Below are positions 7,693-15,151 of a stretch of 39,181 nucleotides of DNA, piece after piece. How positions within the stretch are numbered: the first letter of the stretch is position 1; each line of letters starts with the position of its first letter. Below the pieces are notes generated by a model. The model saw nothing but the letters and a program-made list of their open reading frames with translations, searched no databases and was not told where the DNA came from. Source of the stretch: CAYNYF01 sp964401385. GTDB lineage: Bacteria > Planctomycetota > Phycisphaerae > SM23-33. A program made the translations under genes and the position numbers. Location of the stretch: contig CAYNYF010000036.1 of the NCBI GenBank assembly GCA_964401385.1, positions 1 to 39,181 on the forward strand. Reading direction: 5' to 3'.

Positions 7693-8048
7693 CCGCAAAA
7701 TCGAACAAGCCATTGAAGGTCAAGTCCAAGGTGTGGCTGGAGCTCGGCGGCAGAGCAGTCTTCGGCGACGGCAAGCTGCTGTGGCTGGAGACGATCCGGC
7801 GGACCGGCTCGCTCCGCGCCGCCGCTGAGAAACTGGGAATGAGCTATCGCGGCCTCTGGGGCCGGCTGCGGGAAATGGAAAGGCGCCTCGGGCTGCCGCT
7901 GCTCCACAGGCGCGCCGGAGGGCGCGGAGGCGGAGGAGTGGCCCTGACGGAAGACGCGCTGGCGCTGATGGAGAGATACCGCCGCTTCCGCAAGGGCATC
8001 AACCGGATGGTGGACAGCCGATTCGCGAAGGTCTTCGGCGGAAGCTGA
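7689..8048 (+). CDS. ModE-like winged-helix regulator (N-terminal domain only)
   Basis: This 119-residue protein matches the LysR/ModE-type helix-turn-helix of molybdate regulators. KSKVWLELGGRAVFGDGK leads into the HTH TGSLRAAAEKLGMSYRGLWGRL (about 39-60). The wing region ends in GGRGGGGVALTEDALAL. It lacks the C-terminal molybdate-binding (Mop) domains of E. coli ModE. It therefore resembles the short stand-alone ModE-N proteins common near molybdoenzymes. Translation is coupled to fdhD by a 4-base overlap. It probably controls the fdh or molybdate genes here, but I found no clear operator, and its effector cannot be told from sequence. Confidence 0.88.
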   Translation: MTAKSNKPLKVKSKVWLELGGRAVFGDGKLLWLETIRRTGSLRAAAEKLGMSYRGLWGRLREMERRLGLPLLHRRAGGRGGGGVALTEDALALMERYRRFRKGINRMVDSRFAKVFGGS

Positions 8049-8161
8049 TCGCCGGCGAGCGCCACCCCCGCTGCGGGCTATGCTCTTTCGTGCCGTGCAG
8101 CCTGCCGGAATTCGGGAGGGTCCGAAAAGACGGTCTTGCTCAAGTCTTGTATCCAAACGCG

Positions 8162-8197
8162 AAGCTCGCTATGCTGCGGTTTGCATAACGAGCTTTT
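8162..8197 (+). terminator. Stem-loop terminator candidate after the fdhD-modE set
   Basis: AAGCTCG-C-TATGC (8162-8174) pairs with GCATA-A-CGAGCTT (8183-8195): 12 pairs and one mismatch around an 8-base loop. TTTT follows at 8194-8197. It lies about 115 bases past the ModE-like stop and 24 bases before the next gene's start. A Rho-independent terminator is the simplest reading. The short U-run and near-symmetry also allow an operator for the downstream gene. Confidence 0.5.
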
Positions 8198-8220
8198 CTG
8201 CTCGGCTTGAGGCGGCGTTC

Positions 8221-9108
8221 ATGGGCTCGGCTCGATTCGCTCCAAGGTGCTCCAGGCAGTCGGCTTCCTTCTCCCGGAGGGCGGAGGGGCCCCATGTTGC
8301 GTCGGGGGCCTTCACGCTTATCGAGCTTCTGGTGGTTGTGGCGATCCTGGCGCTGTTGGTGGGGATGCTGCTGCCGGTGCTGGCCCAAGCCCGAACCCTC
8401 GCGGGGACGGTCTACTGCCAGGCCCACCTCAAGCAATGGGGCGTGGCCTTCGAGATGTACGCCACGCAGAACCACGGCCTCTACCCGCACACGGACGGGC
8501 GGGACCGATGCGACAGCGGCCCTGCGGGGCGGACCGCCGACCTGGCCGACTGGTGGTACGGCTGGGTGGACGTGCTGCCCCCCCTGATCGGGGAGAAGCC
8601 CTGGCGGGACCACCCGCCCTGGCACAAGCCGGGCGTCGGCACCTTCTTTCAGTGCCGTGCGGCCGAGCTGGCGCGGGATTCGGACTACGGCTACAATCTG
8701 CCGCGAAATGGGTTTTTCAGCTATGCGATGAACTCCTGCCTGGAGCTGGATGAGAACTGTTGGCGGGCCCCGGGCGATGACGGGGTGGCCATGCCCAGTT
8801 TCCTCCAGACCGAACGGATCGTCCAGCCACCACAGGTGGTGCTGCTGTTCGACCAGTTGCTCAAGCCGCGGCTGGGCTACGACGGCGAGCTGACCTGTCG
8901 CTCGGCTGGGAGATACTGCGGCAGCTATCCGAAGGCCTTCAGCGCCCGGCACGCGATTGCCGGCGGCAAGCTGGGCGGGTCGCTGCTCTATTGTGACTAC
9001 CACGTGGAATTCGCCGAAAGCGTGTGGAAAGATCATTGGCCGGCGGACCTGGAGGTTCCGCCGCGCGACGATCCGAACTGGTTTCCGTATCCACTCGGCC
9101 TGCATTGA
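8221..9108 (+). CDS. Prepilin-type N-terminal cleavage/methylation (pseudopilin-like) protein
   Basis: This product of about 295 residues starts at ATG 8221, preceded by GAGG. A short basic leader precedes GAFTLIELLVVVAILALL, the type IV prepilin/pseudopilin cleavage site with its conserved Glu and hydrophobic helix. The mature region begins LPVLAQARTLAGTVYCQAHLKQWG and ends near SLLYCDYHVEFAE. This layout matches the large planctomycete/Lentisphaera-type pseudopilin-like family (DUF1559-like) often present in dozens of copies. It is likely a surface or secretion-associated protein processed by prepilin peptidase; substrate and partners are unknown. An upstream in-frame start at 8080 would run through the stem-loop and is rejected. 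Confidence 0.82.
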   Translation: MGSARFAPRCSRQSASFSRRAEGPHVASGAFTLIELLVVVAILALLVGMLLPVLAQARTLAGTVYCQAHLKQWGVAFEMYATQNHGLYPHTDGRDRCDSGPAGRTADLADWWYGWVDVLPPLIGEKPWRDHPPWHKPGVGTFFQCRAAELARDSDYGYNLPRNGFFSYAMNSCLELDENCWRAPGDDGVAMPSFLQTERIVQPPQVVLLFDQLLKPRLGYDGELTCRSAGRYCGSYPKAFSARHAIAGGKLGGSLLYCDYHVEFAESVWKDHWPADLEVPPRDDPNWFPYPLGLH

Positions 9109-9155
9109 TGGGCAAGCGAATCTGCTCTGTGAAGACGCGTTAAGGAGGAGCAACG

Positions 9156-10025
9156 ATGTATCGGTTCGGTTGGTATTGCGTTGTGTTGGTTGCGGCCGGG
9201 GTGCTGTCGGCGGCAGGCTCCCGTGCCGCAGCCGAAGCGCTGACGATTTACGAGATTCAGTACACCGAAGACGCCTCGGGCGCCGGGCCTCTCACCGGCC
9301 AGATCGTCGACTGCGCCGGCGGGATCGTCACGCACAAGTTCCCGGGCTTCAAGCCGAAGCTGACCCTCCAGAATCCCGACTTTCCCGATGGCTGGGGCGC
9401 CATCCAGGTCAAGGACTGGACGGGTGGGCTGGAGCTGTTCGACTCGGTCGACGTCGGGGATTGGGTCTCTCTGGTAAATGTGGAAGTGGAAGAAGCTTAC
9501 GGAAACACGCTGCTGCACTACAAGTCCGGCAACCAGGCCGGTTACGATCGGCTCAGCACCGGCAACCCGTTGCCGACGTCCAGGCTTGTCGCCCCCGACG
9601 AGATCGCCGCCCCCGTCGAAGGCCCGCCCGGCGAATGGTACGTCGCCGACCGCAGCGCGGAAAGGTACGAGGCGATGCGGCTGAAGATTCTGGACGTCAC
9701 CGTCACCGACGTGGACCTGGGGAACTTCCGCGACAACTACAACCTCCGCGGACAGGCGGGGGACGTCTGGGCCGGCGACTACATGAACGTCGACTGCATC
9801 GACGTGTACCACCCGTATATTACGGTCGGCGCCCACTTTGAGAGCGTCTCGGGGATCCTCGAGCAGTACCTGAGGGTCGGCGAGTATGACTATTACCAGT
9901 TGCTCACAACCGAGACATCCGATCTGGTCATTCCCGAGCCAACTTCGCTTATGATCCTGCTGGCGGCGGGGCTTGCCGGTGCCGCGAAGCGATCTACACG
10001 TAAAAGCCCGGCGGATTGCCTGTGA
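9156..10025 (+). CDS. Secreted PEP-CTERM sorting-domain protein
   Basis: This 289-residue exported protein has a strong ribosome site (AAGGAGGAG) and a signal peptide of about 28 residues ending near AAAEA. Its C-terminus reads VIPEPTSLMILLAAGLAGAA followed by KRSTRK. That is a PEP motif (about 260-262), a hydrophobic helix and a basic tail: the sorting signal processed by exosortase. The middle part is acidic and aromatic-rich with no domain I can name. No exosortase gene is in the window. Anchoring to or passage through the envelope, possibly into an extracellular matrix, is the family expectation; the specific function is unknown. Confidence 0.85.
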   Translation: MYRFGWYCVVLVAAGVLSAAGSRAAAEALTIYEIQYTEDASGAGPLTGQIVDCAGGIVTHKFPGFKPKLTLQNPDFPDGWGAIQVKDWTGGLELFDSVDVGDWVSLVNVEVEEAYGNTLLHYKSGNQAGYDRLSTGNPLPTSRLVAPDEIAAPVEGPPGEWYVADRSAERYEAMRLKILDVTVTDVDLGNFRDNYNLRGQAGDVWAGDYMNVDCIDVYHPYITVGAHFESVSGILEQYLRVGEYDYYQLLTTETSDLVIPEPTSLMILLAAGLAGAAKRSTRKSPADCL

Positions 10026-10045
10026 GATCGAAAAGGTGTGGAACG

Positions 10046-10660
10046 ATGAAGAAGGAATACGTGCTCGGCGTACTGTTTTTCGGCGGCCTCTGGGGCATTT
10101 CGGAGGTGGCTTTAGGCGGCTGGATGTACGCCGCTGAAATGCGCCAGGCCGCCCCGGTCGTTCTGGCGGTCATCGCCTTTGCCATCCTGAGCGTTGCTCG
10201 GGTCTTCGTTCCGCTGCCGGGCTCTTCGGCGAGCATCGGCGCGCTGGCGATGCTCTTCAAATCTCTCAACGCGCCCTTCTTTGCCTGTCACATGCTGGCG
10301 ATATTCCTGCTGGGCGCGTCGTTTGACATCGTCTACAGCCTCGCCCGCGGGCGCCGCAAGGAACTCATTGGACTCACCTCAACCTACCTGGGCTTCGCCC
10401 TTTTTGCCCTGATCATCACCTACGTGGTGCGGTACTCCTACTGGATTGGCGAGGGCTGGCCGAAGGTGCTGCGCTACGTGGGAATCACCGGGACCATTGC
10501 GGCCCTGTGCAATGCGGTTGTGGTGCCGCTGGGCGACCGGCTTGCCCGTCACCTGTCGAATCGCGCGCTCGGAAGGTTGCCTTTGCGGGCCTGGGCGGTC
10601 CGGGCGGTCTCCGTAATGGCGGCCGCGATCTGGATCTTTGCCTTGAGTCGGCAGTTCTGA
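10046..10660 (+). CDS. Integral membrane protein, ECF transporter S-component-like
   Basis: This 204-residue, highly hydrophobic protein has about six membrane helices. The start is ATG 10046 (MKKEYVLGVLFFGGLWG) with AAAAGG upstream. The opening helix, the ALGGWMY turn, the PLPGSSASIGALAMLFK loop and the total size recall substrate-binding S components of energy-coupling-factor transporters. The similarity is one of architecture and I cannot name the substrate. It sits 20 bases after the PEP-CTERM stop and 4 bases before a P-loop NTPase, so the last two are likely co-translated and may work as a unit. No EcfA or EcfT is in the window. Confidence 0.6.
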   Translation: MKKEYVLGVLFFGGLWGISEVALGGWMYAAEMRQAAPVVLAVIAFAILSVARVFVPLPGSSASIGALAMLFKSLNAPFFACHMLAIFLLGASFDIVYSLARGRRKELIGLTSTYLGFALFALIITYVVRYSYWIGEGWPKVLRYVGITGTIAALCNAVVVPLGDRLARHLSNRALGRLPLRAWAVRAVSVMAAAIWIFALSRQF

Positions 10661-10664
10661 GGCC

Positions 10665-11204
10665 ATGTCCGGCCAGCGGAAGATCGTCCTATGGACCGGC
10701 CCGAGGCATTCCGGGAAAACGACGGCCGTCGATAAGCTCATCGAGTGTCTGCGGGCTGAGGGGCACACCGTGGCCGGCCTGTTGGCGCCGTCGGTGTATG
10801 AAGGCGGCGTCCTGGTCGGCTTTGACGCTCTGGACGTTTCAACCGGGCAGCGGTCCGCCCTGCTTCGCTTGGCCCGGCGGGCCGACGCCGCTGATGTGGG
10901 CCGGTTTGCTCTCAGCGACGAGGGCTTGCGGACTGGTCAGGCCGCCCTTTCCGACGAGGCCACGAAGCGGGCCGATCTGGTCGTGGTGGACGAATTCGGC
11001 TCGCTGGAGCTGCGGGGAGGCGGATGGCGGACGCCGGTCGATGGGCTGATCGACTCAGCGGTCGGGGTGGTTCTTCTGGTCGTGCGGGAGGGGCTGATCG
11101 CCGCCGTCCGCGGCCTGTATCCGGACACTGCCTGCGTGGAGGTCCGCGCGTCCGATCCGAAGGCATTGGACGCGGTCATGGCCGTTCTAGCCGCCGACCC
11201 TTGA
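10665..11204 (+). CDS. THEP1-like P-loop nucleoside triphosphatase
   Basis: This 179-residue P-loop protein has Walker A GPRHSGKTT (about 12-20) and the Walker B segment DLVVVDEFGSLELRGGGW. The DE(F/I)GxxEL pattern is characteristic of THEP1/nucleotide-kinase-like NTPases. The C-terminal EVRASDPKALDAVM also fits. THEP1 proteins hydrolyse NTPs in vitro, but their cellular role is unsettled. Here the gene follows a membrane S-component-like gene with a 4-base gap, so it may energise or regulate transport (inference). It ends 22 bases before the convergent FAD oxidoreductase gene; the gap holds no clear terminator. Confidence 0.78.
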   Translation: MSGQRKIVLWTGPRHSGKTTAVDKLIECLRAEGHTVAGLLAPSVYEGGVLVGFDALDVSTGQRSALLRLARRADAADVGRFALSDEGLRTGQAALSDEATKRADLVVVDEFGSLELRGGGWRTPVDGLIDSAVGVVLLVVREGLIAAVRGLYPDTACVEVRASDPKALDAVMAVLAADP

Positions 11205-11226
11205 GGCACGGCGTTACCGGGCGGGA

Positions 11227-12789
11227 TCAGTCGTCCCGTTTGAACGCCAGGGCCCCGGTGGGACAGGCGGCGACGCATTTCGCGGCCGACGTGGTGAGCC
11301 CGTCGGCGAGGGATTTTCCGAACGGCACGGCCACGCGCATATTGAAGCCCCGTCCGATGAAGGTCAGACCCAGCGGCTCGCCTGCCGCGGCGGCAATCTG
11401 AACGCACAGACCGCAGGCGATGCACTTGCCGGGCTCGTAGATCACCTCGCGGTGGTCGGCGTATTGCTCGAACGATCGGCGCTGCCCCTTATGGCGGCCG
11501 GCACGAGCGCCGTAGGCCTCGGCGTATTCTCGGAGCTTGCAGGAGTCGCCCTTGCGGCAGTCGCAGTGGAGACAGCGCGCCGCCTCGGCGCCGGCCTGCT
11601 GGCGGGTCAGACCTTCTCCGGCGGCCTCCGCGCTTGCCCGCGGGGAGGGGCTGACGCCGGTCATCAACGCCTCGATCTCCGCTTGCGTCAACTTGCCCAT
11701 GTGCGTGCTGAACGGTCTTTCCGGCGCAGCGACCTCGTGCCCGCAGAGGTACTGATCGATGCACGTGGCGGCTGCCTTGCCATCAGCGACGGCGCGCACC
11801 GACAATCGGCTCGGCCGGACCGCATCGCCGCCGGCAAAAACGCCGTCGGCGCTGGCCTGGAAGGTCTTTCGGCTGATCTGAATTCCGGTTGGTGAGGCCC
11901 GCAGTCCCAGCGTCTCGGCGCTGTCCTTGACTTGGCCGACGGCGACCAGCACGGCGTCGAACTCCTTCTTGAGATCCCCCAGCGAAGGGTCGGCGGCGAC
12001 TCGCACGCCCATGCGGAATTCGGCCCCGAGCCTGCGGATGATTTCGATTTCAGCCATGAGCACGCTGGGCGGGAGCTTCTCGGCCGGCACGCCGTAGCGG
12101 AGCATGCCTCCCGGGGCGGGGTGCTCATCGAGGAGCGTGCAGGCGTAGCCCTGCTGGAGCAGGTAATACGCCGCCGACAGGCCCGTCGGGCCGGCACCGA
12201 CAATGGCGACGGCTTTTCCCTTGTCGGGCTTGCGCGGCGGCAGGTAGGGCTCCGCCGCCGCCAGGTCGACGTCCGCCACATAGCGTTTCAACAGGCAAAT
12301 GGACACCGCCTCGTCCCTGGTGCCGCGTCGGCACGCCCTCTCGCACGGGGCCGGGCAGATCCGGCCCAGCACCGCCGGCAGCGGGATGTCCTTCTTCACC
12401 GTTACGATCGCCTCGGCCAGCCGATCGGCGGCGATCTGGCGGATCATCAAAGGGATGTCCATGTGGGCGGGGCAGGCTGTCTGGCAGGGCGCTTCGCAAT
12501 CCCCCAGGTGGTTGCTCAGCAGCAGCTCCAGAGACGCCTTCCTGGCCTGATGCACCTGGTCGGTTTCGCTTTCGACGACCATGCCGTCGACCACTTTCGT
12601 CGCGCATGCCGGCACCAGCTCGTATTGGTCCTTGAGCTTGACCAGACAGACCATGCAGGAAGTGCTCGGAGAGCAGCCTTCCAGAAAGCACAGCGTGGGG
12701 ATCTCGATGCCCAGCTTTCGGGCGGCGTCGAGGATCGTGGAGTCCTGTTCGACCTCTACCTCGCGATTGTCTATTACGACCTTCGGCAT
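11227..12789 (-). CDS. FAD/Fe-S oxidoreductase (GltD/HydA-N-like) apparently lacking the NAD(P)H domain
   Basis: This 520-residue electron-transfer protein is the last gene of the seven-gene operon. A NuoG-type [2Fe-2S] domain has Cys 34, 45, 48 and 62. A GltD-like Fe-S region follows with CEAPCQTACPAHMDIP (98-113) and RICPAPCERAC (144-153). FAD-binding motifs are VGAGPTGLSAAYYL (197-210) and FAGGDAV (318-324). In GltD/NfnB proteins these are separated by an inserted NAD(P)H Rossmann domain. Here only about 120 residues lie between them and no second GxGxxG/A is visible. The C-terminal ferredoxin region keeps CIACGLC (456-462) and CVAAC (505-509) but lacks the fourth Cys of the first motif and two of the second. 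At most one full [4Fe-4S] fits. Start ATG 12789 is 7 bases after the NuoEF stop. Confidence 0.88.
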   Translation of the reverse strand: MPKVVIDNREVEVEQDSTILDAARKLGIEIPTLCFLEGCSPSTSCMVCLVKLKDQYELVPACATKVVDGMVVESETDQVHQARKASLELLLSNHLGDCEAPCQTACPAHMDIPLMIRQIAADRLAEAIVTVKKDIPLPAVLGRICPAPCERACRRGTRDEAVSICLLKRYVADVDLAAAEPYLPPRKPDKGKAVAIVGAGPTGLSAAYYLLQQGYACTLLDEHPAPGGMLRYGVPAEKLPPSVLMAEIEIIRRLGAEFRMGVRVAADPSLGDLKKEFDAVLVAVGQVKDSAETLGLRASPTGIQISRKTFQASADGVFAGGDAVRPSRLSVRAVADGKAAATCIDQYLCGHEVAAPERPFSTHMGKLTQAEIEALMTGVSPSPRASAEAAGEGLTRQQAGAEAARCLHCDCRKGDSCKLREYAEAYGARAGRHKGQRRSFEQYADHREVIYEPGKCIACGLCVQIAAAAGEPLGLTFIGRGFNMRVAVPFGKSLADGLTTSAAKCVAACPTGALAFKRDD

Positions 12790-12796
12790 GTGCCGC

Positions 12797-15151
12797 CTAC
12801 TCGACCTTCACCGCCTCGGCCGGACAGGTGCTCTTGCACGTGCCACAGCGGATGCACTTTTCCGTGTCGATTTCGTGCTGCTGGTACGGGTTCATCTGGA
12901 TGGCGCCGGCCGGACAGTGCTGAGCGCACAGGGTGCAGCCAATGCAGTCCTCCGTGATCGAATACGTGATCAGCGCCTTGCACCTGCCGGCCGGGCAGCG
13001 CCCCGCCAGGTGGGCCTCGTACTCATCCCGAAAGTATTTCAGAGTCGAGAGGACCGGATTCGGGGCGGTTCCTCCCAGCCCGCACAGGCTGGCCTTCTTG
13101 ACCGTGCCGGCCAGATATTCCAGCTCCTCCAGGTCGCCCTTCTTGCCCTCGCCGGCGCAGAGCCTTTCCAGGATGTCGAGCATGCGCCGCGTGCCGATGC
13201 GACAGGGAGTGCATTTGCCGCAGGACTGGTCCTGCGTGAACTCCAGGAAGTACCGGGCGATGTCGACCATGCAGTCTCCCTCGTCCAGCACCACCAGCCC
13301 GCCCGATCCCATGATGGCGCCGACTTCCGTGAGGGCCTCGTAATCGACGGGGGTGTCGGCCAGTTCAGCCGGGACGCACCCGCCGGAAGGCCCGCCCACC
13401 TGGACGGCCTTGAAGCGCTTGCCGTTGGCGGCGCCGCCGCCTATTTCCTCCACGATTTGCCGAATCGTCACGCCCATGGGCACCTCGATCAGCCCGCCGC
13501 GCGTCACCTTGCCGGCCAGGGCAAAGACCTTGGTGCCCTTGCTCTTTTCGGTGCCAATGGCCGCGAAGGCCTCCGGGCCGTTGCGGAGAATCCACGGAAC
13601 CAGTGCGTACGTCTCCACGTTGTTGACGAGCGTGGGCTTGCCCCACAGGCCGCTCTCGGCCGGGTACGGAGGGCGAAGCCGCGGCATGCCGCGCCGGCCC
13701 TCGATGGAGGCGAGCAATGCGGTCTCCTCGCCGCAGACGAAGGCCCCGGCTCCCTCCATGATCTGAAGATGCAGGCTGAAGCCGCTGCCGAGGATGTTCT
13801 CGCCGAGAAGGCCGTTGTCCTCGGCTTGAGCGAGGGCATCGCGGACCCGCCTGACGGCCAGGGGGTATTCGGCGCGGATGTAGAAGTAGCCCTGTTCGGC
13901 CCCGACGGCGTAGGCGGCAACGGTCATGCCCTCAATGATTCGGTAAGGATAGGACTCCAGCAGCATCCGGTCCATGAACGCCCCGGGGTCGCCCTCGTCG
14001 CCGTTGCAGATGACGTACTTCCTCTCCCCGCGGGCCTGGTGGACCCGAGACCATTTCGCTCCCGTCTCATAGCCTGCCCCGCCCCGCCCCCGTAGGCCGC
14101 TGCGGCGGACCTGGTCGATCACCTCTTCGGGCGCGGTCCCGCCCAGGCAGCGCTTCAAGGCGGCGAATCCATCGAGAGCGAGGTACTCCTCCAGATCCGT
14201 CGGCTCCAGCCGGCCCCAGTGCTCGGTCGCCAGGTGCTGCTGCCTGCCCAGAAACGCCGCCACCGGCGGGTCGCGGGCTTCGATGGAGTACCGCGTGACC
14301 GGCTCCCAAGCCTCGTCGGTCAGCGCGTTTTCCAGCGCCCTCGAAACGGCGGCGGTGATCCGCCTGATTCCCTTGGGCTTGAAGTGGCGCAGAACGATTG
14401 CCTTGGCGTCGGCCGGCTCGACCACGGCGTACAGGTGCGACGGCTCTCCCGGCAGCACCACCTCCACCAGCGGCGTCTGGTAGCACATCCCGACGCAGCC
14501 GACGCGCTTGACCGCCACGGGTGCGCCCGTCTCGGCGACGGCATCTTCCAGCGCCTCCCGGACGTCTCCGCTCCCGCGCGCGACACAGCAGGAGTCCAGC
14601 CCAATCCTGATCTCGCCGGCAGCGCGGTCCGTCGGGGGCCGCGGCGGCTTTTTGCCCCCGGCCGCGCGCCTCCTGTCCAACTCCAGGAAATCGCGCAGCA
14701 CCACGGGGACGCGTTCGGGCGTCAGGTGCCCATAGGTGACGTTGTCGATCTGGAGCACCGGTGCCAGCGTGCAGCATCCCAGGCAAGCGACCTTCTGGAT
14801 GGTGAAGCGGCCCTCGGAGTCGGTGTCTTCCTCGCCCGAAACGGGAATCCCCAGATGGTTGAGCAGCGCCTCGCGGATGAGGCTGGAGCCCTTGACGTGA
14901 CAGGCGGTGCCGTGGCAGACGCGGATCAGGTGAAGCCCCATCGGGCGGTGCCGAAACTGGTCGAAGAAGGTGGACACCCCGGCAATCGCCGCCGGACTGA
15001 TGTCGCTGATCTCGGCTAGGCGCTCCAGCGCCGGCTGCGGCAGGTAGCGATAGTGTTCCTGCAAGGCCTGAAGCATCGGTATGACCGCCTCGGGCTTTCT
15101 GCCGAGCCTTTCGACGAGTCGATTGACGAATGCCAGATCCACTTCGGTCAT
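12797..15151 (-). CDS. NuoE-NuoF fusion diaphorase with C-terminal 2x[4Fe-4S] ferredoxin (HydB/HndC-like)
   Basis: This 784-residue protein is a fused NADH-oxidising module. The NuoE part (1 to about 160) has Cys 79, 84, 123 and 127. A second thioredoxin-like [2Fe-2S] domain has Cys 188/189, 219 and 223. The NuoF core carries RGRGGAGYETGAKW, CNGDEGDPGAFMDR, CGEETALLASIEG, GKPTLVNNVETY and CGKCTPCRIGT. A bacterial ferredoxin domain ends the protein (CIGCTLCAQHC and CIRCGTCKSTC). This is the composition of HydC plus HydB of electron-bifurcating hydrogenases, yet no hydrogenase large subunit follows. The next gene encodes an FAD/Fe-S protein instead. The start overlaps the preceding PQQ-like gene by ATGA. 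It probably exchanges electrons between NADH and ferredoxin or the operon's Fe-S proteins (inference). Confidence 0.93.
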   Translation of the reverse strand: MTEVDLAFVNRLVERLGRKPEAVIPMLQALQEHYRYLPQPALERLAEISDISPAAIAGVSTFFDQFRHRPMGLHLIRVCHGTACHVKGSSLIREALLNHLGIPVSGEEDTDSEGRFTIQKVACLGCCTLAPVLQIDNVTYGHLTPERVPVVLRDFLELDRRRAAGGKKPPRPPTDRAAGEIRIGLDSCCVARGSGDVREALEDAVAETGAPVAVKRVGCVGMCYQTPLVEVVLPGEPSHLYAVVEPADAKAIVLRHFKPKGIRRITAAVSRALENALTDEAWEPVTRYSIEARDPPVAAFLGRQQHLATEHWGRLEPTDLEEYLALDGFAALKRCLGGTAPEEVIDQVRRSGLRGRGGAGYETGAKWSRVHQARGERKYVICNGDEGDPGAFMDRMLLESYPYRIIEGMTVAAYAVGAEQGYFYIRAEYPLAVRRVRDALAQAEDNGLLGENILGSGFSLHLQIMEGAGAFVCGEETALLASIEGRRGMPRLRPPYPAESGLWGKPTLVNNVETYALVPWILRNGPEAFAAIGTEKSKGTKVFALAGKVTRGGLIEVPMGVTIRQIVEEIGGGAANGKRFKAVQVGGPSGGCVPAELADTPVDYEALTEVGAIMGSGGLVVLDEGDCMVDIARYFLEFTQDQSCGKCTPCRIGTRRMLDILERLCAGEGKKGDLEELEYLAGTVKKASLCGLGGTAPNPVLSTLKYFRDEYEAHLAGRCPAGRCKALITYSITEDCIGCTLCAQHCPAGAIQMNPYQQHEIDTEKCIRCGTCKSTCPAEAVKVE

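Noticed and set aside
6406..7713. Minus-strand frame of 435 codons across mobBA upstream region and fdhD
   Set aside because: It runs antisense to fdhD and overlaps the mobBA start; no family motifs.
12581..14095. Long plus-strand frame opposite the NuoEF fusion
   Set aside because: Antisense shadow; the minus-strand product has complete NuoE, NuoF and ferredoxin motifs.
11227..15151. Electron-bifurcating [FeFe] hydrogenase HydABC
   Set aside because: No H-cluster motifs (TSCCPxW, MPCxxKxxE-type) are present in the 520-residue protein; only its N-terminal [2Fe-2S] domain resembles HydA.
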